Source: Bacillus cereus ATCC 14579 (GTDB taxonomy: Bacteria > Bacillota > Bacilli > Bacillales > Bacillaceae_G). From it: a stretch of DNA of 64,000 nucleotides. Shown here in pieces: positions 8,379-16,500 of the stretch (the first letter of the stretch is position 1; every line of letters begins with the position of its first letter). The DNA is taken from NCBI RefSeq assembly GCF_000007825.1, contig NC_004722.1:4996001-5060000 (forward strand), in the 5' to 3' direction. Position numbers and translations under genes: made by a program. The notes under the pieces were generated by a model. It was not told where the DNA came from and did no database searches. It saw only the letters and a list, made by a program, of their open reading frames with translations.

Positions 8379-8459
8379 TTACATAAATGCTTTTAAAAGT
8401 TCTTGAATTAACGGGATTACGCCACCTACAAATTTTAAAACTGCCATTGCGATTTCCAT
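8379..8459 (-). CDS. 26-residue hydrophobic/amphipathic peptide upstream of cereolysin O
   Basis: A tiny gene with an ideal AAAGGAGGAAATAAT ribosome site. It encodes MEIAMAVLKFVGGVIPLIQE followed by LLKAFM and a stop. There is no signal sequence. The hydrophobic residues with spaced Lys and Glu and a central Gly-Gly/Pro suggest a membrane-active helical peptide, similar in style to phenol-soluble modulins or short toxin peptides. It lies between a perfect PlcR box and the cytolysin gene, so it should be made with the virulence regulon. I do not recognise it by name. The strong ribosome site and promoter placement argue that it is real; it could alternatively be a leader peptide for clo. Confidence 0.65.
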   Translation of the reverse strand: MEIAMAVLKFVGGVIPLIQELLKAFM

Positions 8460-8511
8460 ATTATTTCCTCCTTTTTATTGCTACGAAAATATGATTTATC
8501 TTTATGCCCTC

Positions 8512-8540
8512 ATTATAGTGACCCCTTACACTTTTATCAA
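8512..8540 (-). promoter_or_regulatory. Sigma-A promoter for the 26-residue peptide and clo
   Basis: A TTGATA -35 box (8535-8540) and a TATAAT -10 box (8512-8517) with 17-bp spacing on the minus strand, just downstream of the PlcR box. Confidence 0.75.
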
Positions 8541-8550
8541 TACACTCTGA

Positions 8551-8566
8551 TATGCAATATTACATA
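8551..8566 (-). promoter_or_regulatory. PlcR box
   Basis: TATGCAATATTACATA matches the PlcR consensus TATGNANNNNTNCATA at every defined position. It lies 10 bp upstream of the -35 box. PlcR with its PapR peptide activates extracellular virulence genes of the B. cereus group, and clo is a known target. Confidence 0.9.
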
Positions 8567-8674
8567 TAAAAAAACAAGCTGAATTCTTTTGAAAAATTAT
8601 ACAGAGATATTTTTTCCACTTGGTACATACTTGAAAAGGTGAAGCATTCTTTTGCATTTTATGAGTAATCACAT

Positions 8675-8714
8675 AAAAAAAGCTGCTGCCTATAAAACAC
8701 AGACAGCAACTTCA
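8675..8714 (-). terminator. Terminator after yclP
   Basis: On the minus strand AAGTTGCTGTC and GGCAGCAGCTT pair imperfectly and are followed by a run of seven Ts, 40 bp after the yclP stop. Confidence 0.6.
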
Positions 8715-8754
8715 ACTAGAGTGTCTTGCATAATCTACGCAAGACATTTTATAA

Positions 8755-9507
8755 CTAATAAACTGCTATTGGCCCATAAGGACCATTAATAATTTCTATT
8801 TTTGTTTCAAAAATATCTGTCAAAAGTGTTGAGTCCATAACCTCTTCTACTGTTCCAAAAGCAGCAATTTGTCCATCTTTCATAGCACAAATTTTATCCG
8901 AGTATTTAGCTGCAAAATTTATGTCATGCATAACCGTCAAAATTGTTCTTCCAAATTCATTAGCTGCACGTCTTAAATGCTCCATCATTTGAACAGAACG
9001 AGCAACATCAAGGTTGTTCAAAGGTTCGTCCAAAAGTACATATTCCGTCTCTTGGCACAGTACCATCGCTACATATGCCCTTTGTCTTTGACCACCAGAA
9101 AGCTCATCTAAATATCTATTCTCTAAACTAGTTAAATCTAAGAAATCGATATATTTAGAAATGATAACCTCATCTTCTTTAGTCAACCTTCCCTTTGAAT
9201 AAGGAAAGCGCCCAAATCCAACTAATTGTCTAACTGTAAGCCTAGTTACAAAATGATTTTCTTGTCGCAATATAGTCAAAACTTTTGCTAAGTCTTTTGA
9301 TTTGGATTCAGAAACATCCATATTTGCTACCTGAATTTGGCCTTCATCCATATCTAAAAGTCTGCCAATCATCAAAAGTGTCGTTGACTTTCCAGCACCA
9401 TTTGGTCCAATTAAAGAAGTAAAGCCTGCTTTTGGTATTTCAATATCCAAAGGTCCTATTTTTACCTTATCAGTATAGAACTTTTTAACATTATCAATTT
9501 TTATCAT
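8755..9507 (-). CDS. yclP: Iron-siderophore ABC transporter ATPase
   Basis: A 250-residue cytoplasmic ATPase that powers siderophore uptake. Walker A is GPNGAGKST (about 35-43), the signature is LSGGQRQR (about 137-144), and Walker B is YVLLDEP with the H-loop in VMHDINFA. It overlaps the upstream permease by four bases, so the four genes form one unit. The homologous B. subtilis YclNOPQ and B. anthracis Fat systems import petrobactin-type catecholate siderophores, and the same substrate is inferred here. Confidence 0.9.
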   Translation of the reverse strand: MIKIDNVKKFYTDKVKIGPLDIEIPKAGFTSLIGPNGAGKSTTLLMIGRLLDMDEGQIQVANMDVSESKSKDLAKVLTILRQENHFVTRLTVRQLVGFGRFPYSKGRLTKEDEVIISKYIDFLDLTSLENRYLDELSGGQRQRAYVAMVLCQETEYVLLDEPLNNLDVARSVQMMEHLRRAANEFGRTILTVMHDINFAAKYSDKICAMKDGQIAAFGTVEEVMDSTLLTDIFETKIEIINGPYGPIAVY

Positions 9508-10568
9508 AAAGCCCTCTTCCTTAAAACTATAGTTAAGAATATGATTCCACCAAATAATTCAATAATAACTGAAACTACACCTTGAGCATGGAATACATGA
9601 TACATTAAAAAGTATGCGCTCGTCATTATTAAAAATCCTATAGCAAAAGCCATCGGAAAAATATATCTATGATCATAAGTTGACGCTGCCTGATAACTCA
9701 AAGTTGCCACTAAAAAGCCGTAGAAAGTAAGTGGCCCAATTAGAGCTGTTGAAATGGACATTAAAATAGCTACTAATACAAGCGTATAAATTACACTAGG
9801 TTGGTATTTAACTCCAAAAGAAGTAGCAACATCCTTTCCTAGTGACAAAACATTCAAATTCTTAGAATGAGCAAAAATTAATACTGCTACAATTATGATC
9901 ATAGGAATTACAATAGGAAAATATGCAGGATCTGCATGATTAACAGAACCAAATAATCTTGCTTGTAAAATATCAAATTCTGAAGGCGCAAGTAGTTTTC
10001 TCATGAAAGTTGACACTGAATTTAGCCCGGTACCAATAATAATTCCAACTAAAAGCATAAGTTGTAAATTCCCGTATTTACCGGAAAGTAACCATCCATA
10101 AAGTATCAAACTCATGAAGACCATAACAACAACTTGGAATAAAAATGATCCAATTCCATTAAAATTTATTAACGCACTAGCACCAAAGAAGAATACTGTA
10201 CTCGTTTGAATTGCTGAATAAAGTGATTCGAAACCTAAAAGCGATGGAGTAATAATTTTATTATTCGTAATAGATTGGAAAGCAACTGTCGACAAGCTAT
10301 GGCAAACCGCAGCAATAATCATTGCAACAATAGCTACTATCCTTCTCTTAACGACTGGGATAAAAGAAGGTGAATCTATCGGAACTGGATTGTTATAAAC
10401 TAAAAGTCCATATGAAGAAAGAAGACCTAAAGCAATCAATGTTATCAGTAAAATCCAATAACGTCTTGCTTCCTTCTTAGACCGAAAAGCGCTAGCTGAT
10501 CTACTTTCATTATGAAGGCTAGAATCGATTTCGACATTTTCTTTTTTTCTATATTCTAATGTGATCAT
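9504..10568 (-). CDS. yclO: Iron-siderophore ABC transporter permease, second subunit
   Basis: A 354-residue FecCD-family permease with a charged cytoplasmic N-terminus and about nine or ten membrane helices (for example RYWILLITLIALGLLSSYGL and the GPLTFYGFLVATLSYQAAS region, which contains the ATPase-coupling helix). It overlaps both neighbours by four bases and pairs with YclN to form the membrane channel. Confidence 0.88.
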   Translation of the reverse strand: MITLEYRKKENVEIDSSLHNESRSASAFRSKKEARRYWILLITLIALGLLSSYGLLVYNNPVPIDSPSFIPVVKRRIVAIVAMIIAAVCHSLSTVAFQSITNNKIITPSLLGFESLYSAIQTSTVFFFGASALINFNGIGSFLFQVVVMVFMSLILYGWLLSGKYGNLQLMLLVGIIIGTGLNSVSTFMRKLLAPSEFDILQARLFGSVNHADPAYFPIVIPMIIIVAVLIFAHSKNLNVLSLGKDVATSFGVKYQPSVIYTLVLVAILMSISTALIGPLTFYGFLVATLSYQAASTYDHRYIFPMAFAIGFLIMTSAYFLMYHVFHAQGVVSVIIELFGGIIFLTIVLRKRAL

Positions 10569-11581
10569 CGTAGCCTCCTTGGTTTTCTTTGGCTCAATAA
10601 AATAGTAATAAACACGACTGCTCCCACTGTTGCAAGTATTAAAGAAACAGGTAATTCAAAAGGCTGTATAATTGTTCGAGAAATGATGTCACAGGCAGTT
10701 ATTGATCCCATTCCGATCACACAAACCCAAGGTAAATTACTCCTAAGATCATCACCTCTAAACATTGAAACGATATTTGGCACAATTAATCCTAAGAAAG
10801 GTAAGTGTCCAATAACAGCTGCAACAATTCCAACTGCAACAGAGATAAGAGCAGTCCCAAAAAGAACAATTCTATTGTAATTAACTCCAAGACTTGTTGC
10901 GACATCTTCTCCTAGTCCAGCTAAAGTCAATCTATTAGCATACATAAAAATAAGAAAAGTAATGATAACAATCAGCCATAAATATTCATATCTTCCCACC
11001 TGAATGTTAGCAAATGAACCTACAAACCAAGTTTCAATACTTTGCGTCTTTTGAAAAAGGAGTCCTAAAAAAGTAGACACTGCAGAAATTACTGCTCCAA
11101 GCATCAATCCAATAATCGGAACAATTAAAGACGAACGAAGCTTAACTCTTCTTAAAAATAGAAAGAAAATCATAGTTCCTATAAAAGAAAAAATGATTGC
11201 ACCAGTCATTCTTTGAACTAAAGTCGGGGCAGGAAATAATAAATACACAAAAAGCAGGCCTAAGCCTGACCATTCAATAGTCCCCGTTGTAGTAGGTTCA
11301 ACAAAGCGATTCTGTGTAATGAGTTGCATGACGAGCCCTGCCATCGCCATCGCAGCTCCAGTAAGCATTAATGCAGCTGTTCTCGGAACACGAGTTATGA
11401 AAAACATCTCTGTCCCGTCCTCTTGTCCACGTATATCATAAACTCCAGTAAACAGTGATATAATCCCTAAAATTATAACAACTATAACTGCTATTATAAA
11501 AGGTTTTGTCCATATTTTATTTTGATTATAAAACTGGGGTTGAGAAATATTCTCAACCCTAGAAATCATATTTTTTGACAC
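10565..11581 (-). CDS. yclN: Iron-siderophore ABC transporter permease, first subunit
   Basis: A 338-residue FecCD-family permease. Family marks include VPRTAALMLTGAAMAMAGLV near residue 65 (the conserved R(L/T)xxxxxxGaxLaxaG segment) and GHLPFLGLIVPNIVSMFRGD near residue 260, which contacts the ATPase. It follows the binding-protein gene by about 20 bp and overlaps yclO. Confidence 0.88.
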   Translation of the reverse strand: MSKNMISRVENISQPQFYNQNKIWTKPFIIAVIVVIILGIISLFTGVYDIRGQEDGTEMFFITRVPRTAALMLTGAAMAMAGLVMQLITQNRFVEPTTTGTIEWSGLGLLFVYLLFPAPTLVQRMTGAIIFSFIGTMIFFLFLRRVKLRSSLIVPIIGLMLGAVISAVSTFLGLLFQKTQSIETWFVGSFANIQVGRYEYLWLIVIITFLIFMYANRLTLAGLGEDVATSLGVNYNRIVLFGTALISVAVGIVAAVIGHLPFLGLIVPNIVSMFRGDDLRSNLPWVCVIGMGSITACDIISRTIIQPFELPVSLILATVGAVVFITILLSQRKPRRLR

Positions 11582-11600
11582 TGTTTCGTACCCCTTTACA

Positions 11601-12617
11601 CTACTTAGCTAAAGTTTTTGCCATATTTCCAAATAACTCTATATAAGTTTGAATTGATTCATTCGTGTAAGTATCTTCTGGTGCATAAATAACTTGTTTT
11701 TTAGAAACAGCAGTTGTGTTTTGAAGAGCAGGTGATTTAGAAATAACATCCTTAGCAGGTGTTGACTTAGCTGCATCAGATGTTGCAGCATCACGATCTA
11801 ATACGAAAATCCAATCAGGATTTGTTTGTGCAATAGCTTCAACAGAAACGTCATCACCTTTATGACCTGCAGTAGAATTTGAAACTTCTAACGCTGGAGT
11901 CCAACCGAAAATTTCATACATTGGTCCCCAAACACGACCAGAATGTGGCGCAGCAAAACCAATATTACCACCAGTAACGATAACACTCATAACTTTATCT
12001 TTTCCGTTATAAGCAGATTTTGCTTTTTCAATAGATTTATCAAAATCAGCTACTAATTGTTTAGCTTCTTTATCTTTATTAAAGATTTTTCCTAAAGTAA
12101 CTGTAGAATCTTTAAGTCCTTTTACTAAGTTTTCGCCAGGCTTAGTAGCTTTCTCAGAAACATCAAAATTAAGATCAATAACTGCTGCATTTGGTACTAA
12201 TTTTTTGATTTCTTCGTAATGGTCAGCAAATCTTTGACCAACAATTACAAGTTCAGGATTTGCCGCTGCAATAATTTCTAGATTTGGTTCACGGTGATTC
12301 CCAATATTTTGAACTTTTTCATCCTTTTTATATGCTGAATCAGCAGGCATGATATCCTTTGGAGCAGCCGCTAATTTAATTCCCCAATCAGATAAAGTTT
12401 CAAACGTTCTGTTATCCAAAGCAACTACATTCTTTGGGTTTACAGGGACTTTAACAGTTCCATGAGCATCAGTGATTTCAACCGTTTTTGGCTTATCACT
12501 ACCATTATCTTTATTATTAGCCTTCGAAGTTTCTTTACTTGAATCTGAGCAAGCTACTAACATTAAAGTGAAAACTGCTAGAATACTCACTAATTTTAAA
12601 AGCATAGATTTTTTCAT
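11601..12617 (-). CDS. yclQ: Siderophore-binding lipoprotein
   Basis: A surface lipoprotein that hands ferric siderophore to YclNO. I start it at the ATG at 12617 because AAGGAGTATACAT precedes it and it begins with a proper lipoprotein signal (MKKSMLLKLVSILAVFTLML, lipobox VACS); a longer frame upstream lacks one. The mature protein has the two-lobed PBP fold typical of FecB/FhuD-type binders: TVKVPVNPKNVVALDNRTFE, NPELVIVGQRFADHYEEIKK and NPDWIFVLDRDAA. A Fur box lies about 100 bp upstream. Related proteins are YclQ and FatB, which bind petrobactin and its precursors. Confidence 0.9.
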   Translation of the reverse strand: MKKSMLLKLVSILAVFTLMLVACSDSSKETSKANNKDNGSDKPKTVEITDAHGTVKVPVNPKNVVALDNRTFETLSDWGIKLAAAPKDIMPADSAYKKDEKVQNIGNHREPNLEIIAAANPELVIVGQRFADHYEEIKKLVPNAAVIDLNFDVSEKATKPGENLVKGLKDSTVTLGKIFNKDKEAKQLVADFDKSIEKAKSAYNGKDKVMSVIVTGGNIGFAAPHSGRVWGPMYEIFGWTPALEVSNSTAGHKGDDVSVEAIAQTNPDWIFVLDRDAATSDAAKSTPAKDVISKSPALQNTTAVSKKQVIYAPEDTYTNESIQTYIELFGNMAKTLAK

Positions 12618-12707
12618 ATGTATACTCCTTATAGTTTGATTTATTTCGAAAATGATGACATCCATAGATTGAATTAGAAGGTAACTTTTATTCAATTGAA
12701 TCGCTAT

Positions 12708-12722
12708 TGATAATCATTTTCA
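12708..12722 (-). promoter_or_regulatory. Fur box of the yclQNOP operon
   Basis: On the minus strand TGAAAATGATTATCA matches the Bacillus 7-1-7 Fur site TGATAATNATTATCA with one mismatch. It implies iron repression of the importer. Confidence 0.8.
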
Positions 12723-13043
12723 TTTGAACATCCTGTTAATTAGTATAGTCATTAATTCTGTGAAAATCTTGTGAATGGTGTGAATTCATAAAATCAGGCA
12801 TAGAAAGTAATATGTGAAGTCGGGTGTATTGATTAACCTTTATTCTTCAGAGCGTGTCGATTTTTTTCGAGTAGAAACTTTCAGTAGATCTGGTCTCAAC
12901 TCGTCCCCTCCACACTACCCAAAAGATGCTCATTAATAGCTAATGTTTTCATAATCCATTGCCTGATAGAAATATTCTTTTTACAGTTTTCATCTATTAA
13001 TATTTCTCAGAAACTATTTGATTATCACATTTAACAAAAAAAC
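12723..13043. other. Gene-free stretch between the iron importer and the response regulator
   Basis: About 320 bp without a convincing frame. It should carry promoter elements of yclQ beyond the Fur box. Apart from the GTGTCGA...TCGAG piece near 12855, I see no repeats or binding sites. Confidence 0.5.
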
Positions 13044-13072
13044 GAGTAAAACTGAATGAAATAGTTTTACTC
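13044..13072. terminator. Terminator of the response regulator gene
   Basis: GAGTAAAACT, nine-base loop, AGTTTTACTC, with T-runs on both sides. It lies 22 bp after the regulator's stop codon. Confidence 0.8.
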
Positions 13073-13093
13073 TTTTTCTATTACCTTATTTTA

Positions 13094-13771
13094 TCATTCA
13101 ATCATTGAATAGCCTCTGCCGTGTATCGTTTGAATATATCTCTCTTTCTTCTCGCACTTTAACTTTTTTCTTACATACCCAATATATAAGTCTACTACAT
13201 TTGGATTTACTACTATATTATATCCCCATACTTGATTCAAAAGCATTTCACGGCTCAATATTGTGTTTTTATTCTTGATTAAAAATACAAGTAAATCGTA
13301 CTCCCGCTTAGTAAGCGAGAGGTTTTTGCCACCTTTTTTCACAATATTGCTAGATGCATCAACAAAGAGATCTTTAAACTGAAAAAAGTTTATCTCCTTT
13401 TGCTGGTTACAATCACTTCTCCTTAAAATTGCTTGAACTCTTGCTACTAATTCTTCTTTCGCAAATGGTTTTCTTATATAATCATCTGCTCCTGCTTGTA
13501 ACCCTGCTACGCAATCCTTACTAGAAATATTGTCAGTCACAATAATGATCGGTGTCGTTTTAACAAGTCGTATTTGTCTGCAAATTTCTGGTCCAGATAT
13601 ACTTAATGAATCCCAATCCAATATGATAATATCCCAATCTTGTTCATATATTATATTTAAACCTTCGTTTTCATTGTGAAGTTTTAAAATGAAGTAACCT
13701 TCTTGCGTTAAACCGCTTACGATTTTCTTTGCTGAAGACCGTTCATTTTTAATCACCAACACCTGCTTCAC
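13094..13771 (-). CDS. OmpR-family response regulator without a partner kinase
   Basis: A 225-residue regulator. The receiver domain (about 1-115) has the phospho-acceptor in IIILDWDSLS (about residue 51-53), the Thr of IIIVTDN and the Lys of YIRKPF. The C-terminal winged helix (about 130-225) has LTKREYDLLVFLIKNKNTIL and VDLYIGYVRKKLK and ends GRGYSMIE. No sensor kinase gene is present on either side; the gene ends with its own terminator. The neighbouring stretch upstream has no kinase remnant either. Targets cannot be inferred from the sequence. Confidence 0.85.
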   Translation of the reverse strand: MKQVLVIKNERSSAKKIVSGLTQEGYFILKLHNENEGLNIIYEQDWDIIILDWDSLSISGPEICRQIRLVKTTPIIIVTDNISSKDCVAGLQAGADDYIRKPFAKEELVARVQAILRRSDCNQQKEINFFQFKDLFVDASSNIVKKGGKNLSLTKREYDLLVFLIKNKNTILSREMLLNQVWGYNIVVNPNVVDLYIGYVRKKLKCEKKERYIQTIHGRGYSMIE

Positions 13772-13803
13772 CGATGGTTCACCTCTACTTCAATATAAAT
13801 TAT

Positions 13804-14031
13804 TTAGATAAAAAAATTATCCCGAAAAAATAATTTAAGATTTATAAATTTAAAACCCCTAAATAATCCATTAAAACAGTTTATTAGGAGAACTCTATAT
13901 AATCTTACAATAGGTATGGATAAAAACACAAAACATATGAAGATTCGAATAAAGTGAAAAAATAATAAGAACTCAACAATTGGGCGTTTACTAGCAGCTA
14001 TATTATCTACCTGCTTATCGTCAATAACCAT
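13804..14031 (-). CDS. Doubtful 75-residue membrane-type reading frame
   Basis: The frame encodes a short acidic start (MVIDDKQVDNIAASKRPIVE) and two hydrophobic stretches rich in Phe and Ile. No clear ribosome site precedes the ATG, and upstream codons (DIPEIENEE) continue in frame until stops, which suggests a decayed longer gene rather than an intact small one. It lies between the regulator and the left end of the transposon. I do not recognise it. Confidence 0.25.
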   Translation of the reverse strand: MVIDDKQVDNIAASKRPIVEFLLFFHFIRIFICFVFLSIPIVRLYRVLLINCFNGLFRGFKFINLKLFFRDNFFI

Positions 14032-14100
14032 TTCTTCATTTTCTATTTCAGGGATATCGTCCCATCAACTTCAGCATTCTATAAAACCACAAACAAAAAG

Positions 14101-14134
14101 AACCATAACCTTGCCAACCTGGCAAAGTTATGGT
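14101..14134. terminator. Hairpin just outside the left transposon end
   Basis: AACCATAAC and GTTATGGTT enclose a second pairing, TTGCC/GGCAA, with a small loop. It would sit downstream of ssrA on the minus strand before the transposon entered, so it may be a second terminator of that locus. Confidence 0.5.
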
Positions 14135-14141
14135 TCATATC

Positions 14142-14157
14142 ATACATGTGACTTCAA
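14142..14157 (+). repeat. Left end of the Tn7-like element: target duplication and terminal repeat
   Basis: The direct repeat ATACA (14142-14146) is followed by TGTGACTTCAA (14147-14157). The same 11 bases occur inverted at 34261-34271, followed by ATACA. A 5-bp duplication and ends beginning TGT are hallmarks of Tn7-type transposition. Inside this end the pentamer TTCAA recurs at 14153, 14213, 14223, 14239, 14259 and 14268, a plausible series of TnsB binding sites. Confidence 0.9.
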
Positions 14158-14421
14158 CTATAACTATAATAATAATCAATCATATGCTTTCCAGCCCTCA
14201 TAGATTAAGGTTTTCAACTTAATTCAACCTTTAAACACTTCAATACAAGTCTCTACATTTCAATATTTTCAAGAGCATGTTTTAGAAATTAATACTTTAT
14301 GAACGTTTATGGATGATTTATATTCTTGATGAAACTATATGATTTATTAAAAATAGACAATATTCCCTTATTGATTCAACATACCTAGATACTAATACAT
14401 GTTTATCTTCCCTGAGTCTTC

Positions 14422-15369
14422 TCAGTATATATGATACATCCGCTTGTTAAACAATTTTTCATATAGTAGTCTATTACTTCGTCGAAATTGGTATAATTCC
14501 CTAGAAAAAAACCACATATCTTTTAGACCAGGATCCTCTCCTGTATCCTTAAAAAAACGATAAATCCCCCTCTCTTCAAGACATTTTTTCATAATTCTCC
14601 TTCGTTCAATCCCAAAGATTTCTTTAATAACTTCGACATTCTTTTCACTTAATTCATTAATCTTTAAATGACCTTTATGAAAGCAATCAATAAAATTCCT
14701 TTCTATTTTATTTAGGGATAATAATAACAACATTTGTTCAACTATACTTTCTTGAGCATATATTTCATCTCCCAAAAGAGTTTCAACACTGATTGGCATC
14801 ATATCACTTAGTTTAAAGTTACAATGATGACAGTAATCTATCCTAAGTTTCGGCGATAATACGGGATTTTCCCTATGACATTCTGGGCATCTAGTTTCTA
14901 AAATACATTTATGTATATGACAAACTCTCACAAAACTTAAATTCCATAATAATCTATCATATGCTCCTGTTAAACTAACTTGATCATCCCGAAAACACAT
15001 AGGACATCAAGCCTTATGTGTTTTTACATTTTTACCATATATATCTCTAGAAGCAAGGAATAGTGAAAGGGAATCAACATTTTGTTTGGTTAATTGATTT
15101 AATGCATATGTTATTTTTGAATTAAATGAGCCATGCACCCTATTAATACGATGTGAAGTATTTCCAGAGAAAGGGATTAACTTACTTACTAAACCTTGTT
15201 TATAAAAATACAAAAAAAGAGAATTTACACTAATTCTATGCACCTTACATAAACGTGTAATAAAACTAGTTAAACTCTCAACTTCACCTGCCCCTACACC
15301 TATGGGATTAAGGTTATAGAAGGCGCTTCTATTTTTAAAATATTCATGTTTTATTAATATGTCCTCCAT
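14422..15369 (-). pseudogene. tniQ: Short TniQ protein interrupted by one in-frame TGA
   Basis: One 316-codon frame is broken only by TGA at 15007-15009. The N-terminal part (MEDILIKHEYFKNRSAFYNL and on) has the TniQ opening NPIGVGAGEVESLTSFITRL. The stop falls inside KA*CPMC, where the paralogue at 19380-20702 reads RAWCPSC, so TGG (Trp) has become TGA. Beyond it the zinc-binding pattern continues: CPMC, HIHKC, CPEC and CHHC. TniQ proteins link a target-recognition factor to TnsC. It follows tnsC by eight bases. The stop may be a real nonsense mutation or a sequence error, and the downstream part has an ATG at 15000 that could restart translation. Confidence 0.8.
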
Positions 15370-15377
15370 AACTTAAT

Positions 15378-16496
15378 TTATCTTCCAACAATATCCCTTT
15401 TCGGTTTTCGCTCTCCCACTTTTTCTTTTCCCCTTCGCCTTTCTTTCCTCTCAATCTCTGGATTATTATTAATCACTTCTTCTTTTTCCCCAAGTAATAA
15501 CCTCATCACATCGTCCCCACTCCTATTTGTAAATTTCACACTCGCCTCTCCATTAATTGCCTCATCAGCTAACTTATAAGCTTGATTCGGAGACAATGCA
15601 AACTCTTTAAAATCATCAATTTTTAATTCCTCCATATGAGGATTCTCAAGTAATTTATACTCTAGCGTTGTTGAAATTAGATCTTTTAAGATACCTATAC
15701 ACCCTACACTAACTTGATAAAAGTACTCCCAATGCTCCTTTAAGTTAGGTTCTATTGATATTGGAATATGTTTTTGCAAATTCCAAAGGGTTTTAATAAA
15801 CATCTCTTTTTCTTCTCGTTTCCTAATATCATATCTTCTAAAATGTATATCTAATCCACGTCTTGATAATTGTCCCTGTGAATCCCGGAAATCTAAAATC
15901 TCATATGTTCCAAATAAAACATGTGGAGTACTCGTTGTAGAAGCCAAAGATTTTATCATATTCATTTGATTATTTGAGGATTTTGCTGATGAATTAAATG
16001 TAATATGTTGAGCTTCATCTATAAAGAAAGCAAGAGTTTTTCTATACTTAAGTGCATTTTCTAGTGAACTCCTTAAATTACGGTTTACATCCTTTTTATT
16101 AACTTCCATAGAGAAGTCTACATCTTTTTTATGATTAACCAAAGGCTCTTTCAAAGCCAGTAAACATCTAATATAATGATCTCTCCAATCATAATAACCC
16201 TTATCCGGTGCTCTTGCTTCTATTCCTGTTATTGGAATAAATCCTGGGTTATTTTTTATCTTCTCCATTAAATCATTAATAATTTTCTCGGCTACTTTTC
16301 TAATCAAAGTAGACTTTCCTACACCACTTGGACCATAAACCAAAAAAATACTTTTAGTTGAAGGGTTTATTATTCTTTTGAGTAAAGTTTTATACGCTAC
16401 CATAAAGAATGGATGTGCAACTGTAAAATCGTTAAAATAATTAATACGCTCAATTGATGATTTTCCAAGTAAATCCGATGAAAATTCTCTACTCAT
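15378..16496 (-). CDS. tnsC: TnsC-like AAA+ transposition regulator
   Basis: An ATPase of about 372 residues that bridges target selection and the transposase. Walker A is VYGPSGVGKST (about residue 55), Walker B is AFFIDEAQHI (about residue 160), and LARGxxxIHFRR-like residues appear as RRGLDIHFRRYD. I chose the ATG at 16496 because it follows AAGGG and lies just past the tnsB stop; a frame 33 bases longer overlaps tnsB. The C-terminus is Arg/Lys-rich (KERRRGKEKVGERKPKRD). It is intact, unlike the two TniQ-type genes beside it. Confidence 0.9.
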   Translation of the reverse strand: MSREFSSDLLGKSSIERINYFNDFTVAHPFFMVAYKTLLKRIINPSTKSIFLVYGPSGVGKSTLIRKVAEKIINDLMEKIKNNPGFIPITGIEARAPDKGYYDWRDHYIRCLLALKEPLVNHKKDVDFSMEVNKKDVNRNLRSSLENALKYRKTLAFFIDEAQHITFNSSAKSSNNQMNMIKSLASTTSTPHVLFGTYEILDFRDSQGQLSRRGLDIHFRRYDIRKREEKEMFIKTLWNLQKHIPISIEPNLKEHWEYFYQVSVGCIGILKDLISTTLEYKLLENPHMEELKIDDFKEFALSPNQAYKLADEAINGEASVKFTNRSGDDVMRLLLGEKEEVINNNPEIERKERRRGKEKVGERKPKRDIVGR

Positions 16497-16500
16497 TAAG

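Noticed and set aside
8654..8672. Second PlcR box TATGAGTAATCACATA
   Set aside because: It misses both inner consensus bases (A at 6, T at 11), and the perfect box at 8551 already serves the promoter.
15007..15009. TGA read as Trp or selenocysteine in TniQ
   Set aside because: Bacillus uses the standard code, no selenocysteine signals are visible, and other single-base breaks in the window point to error or decay.
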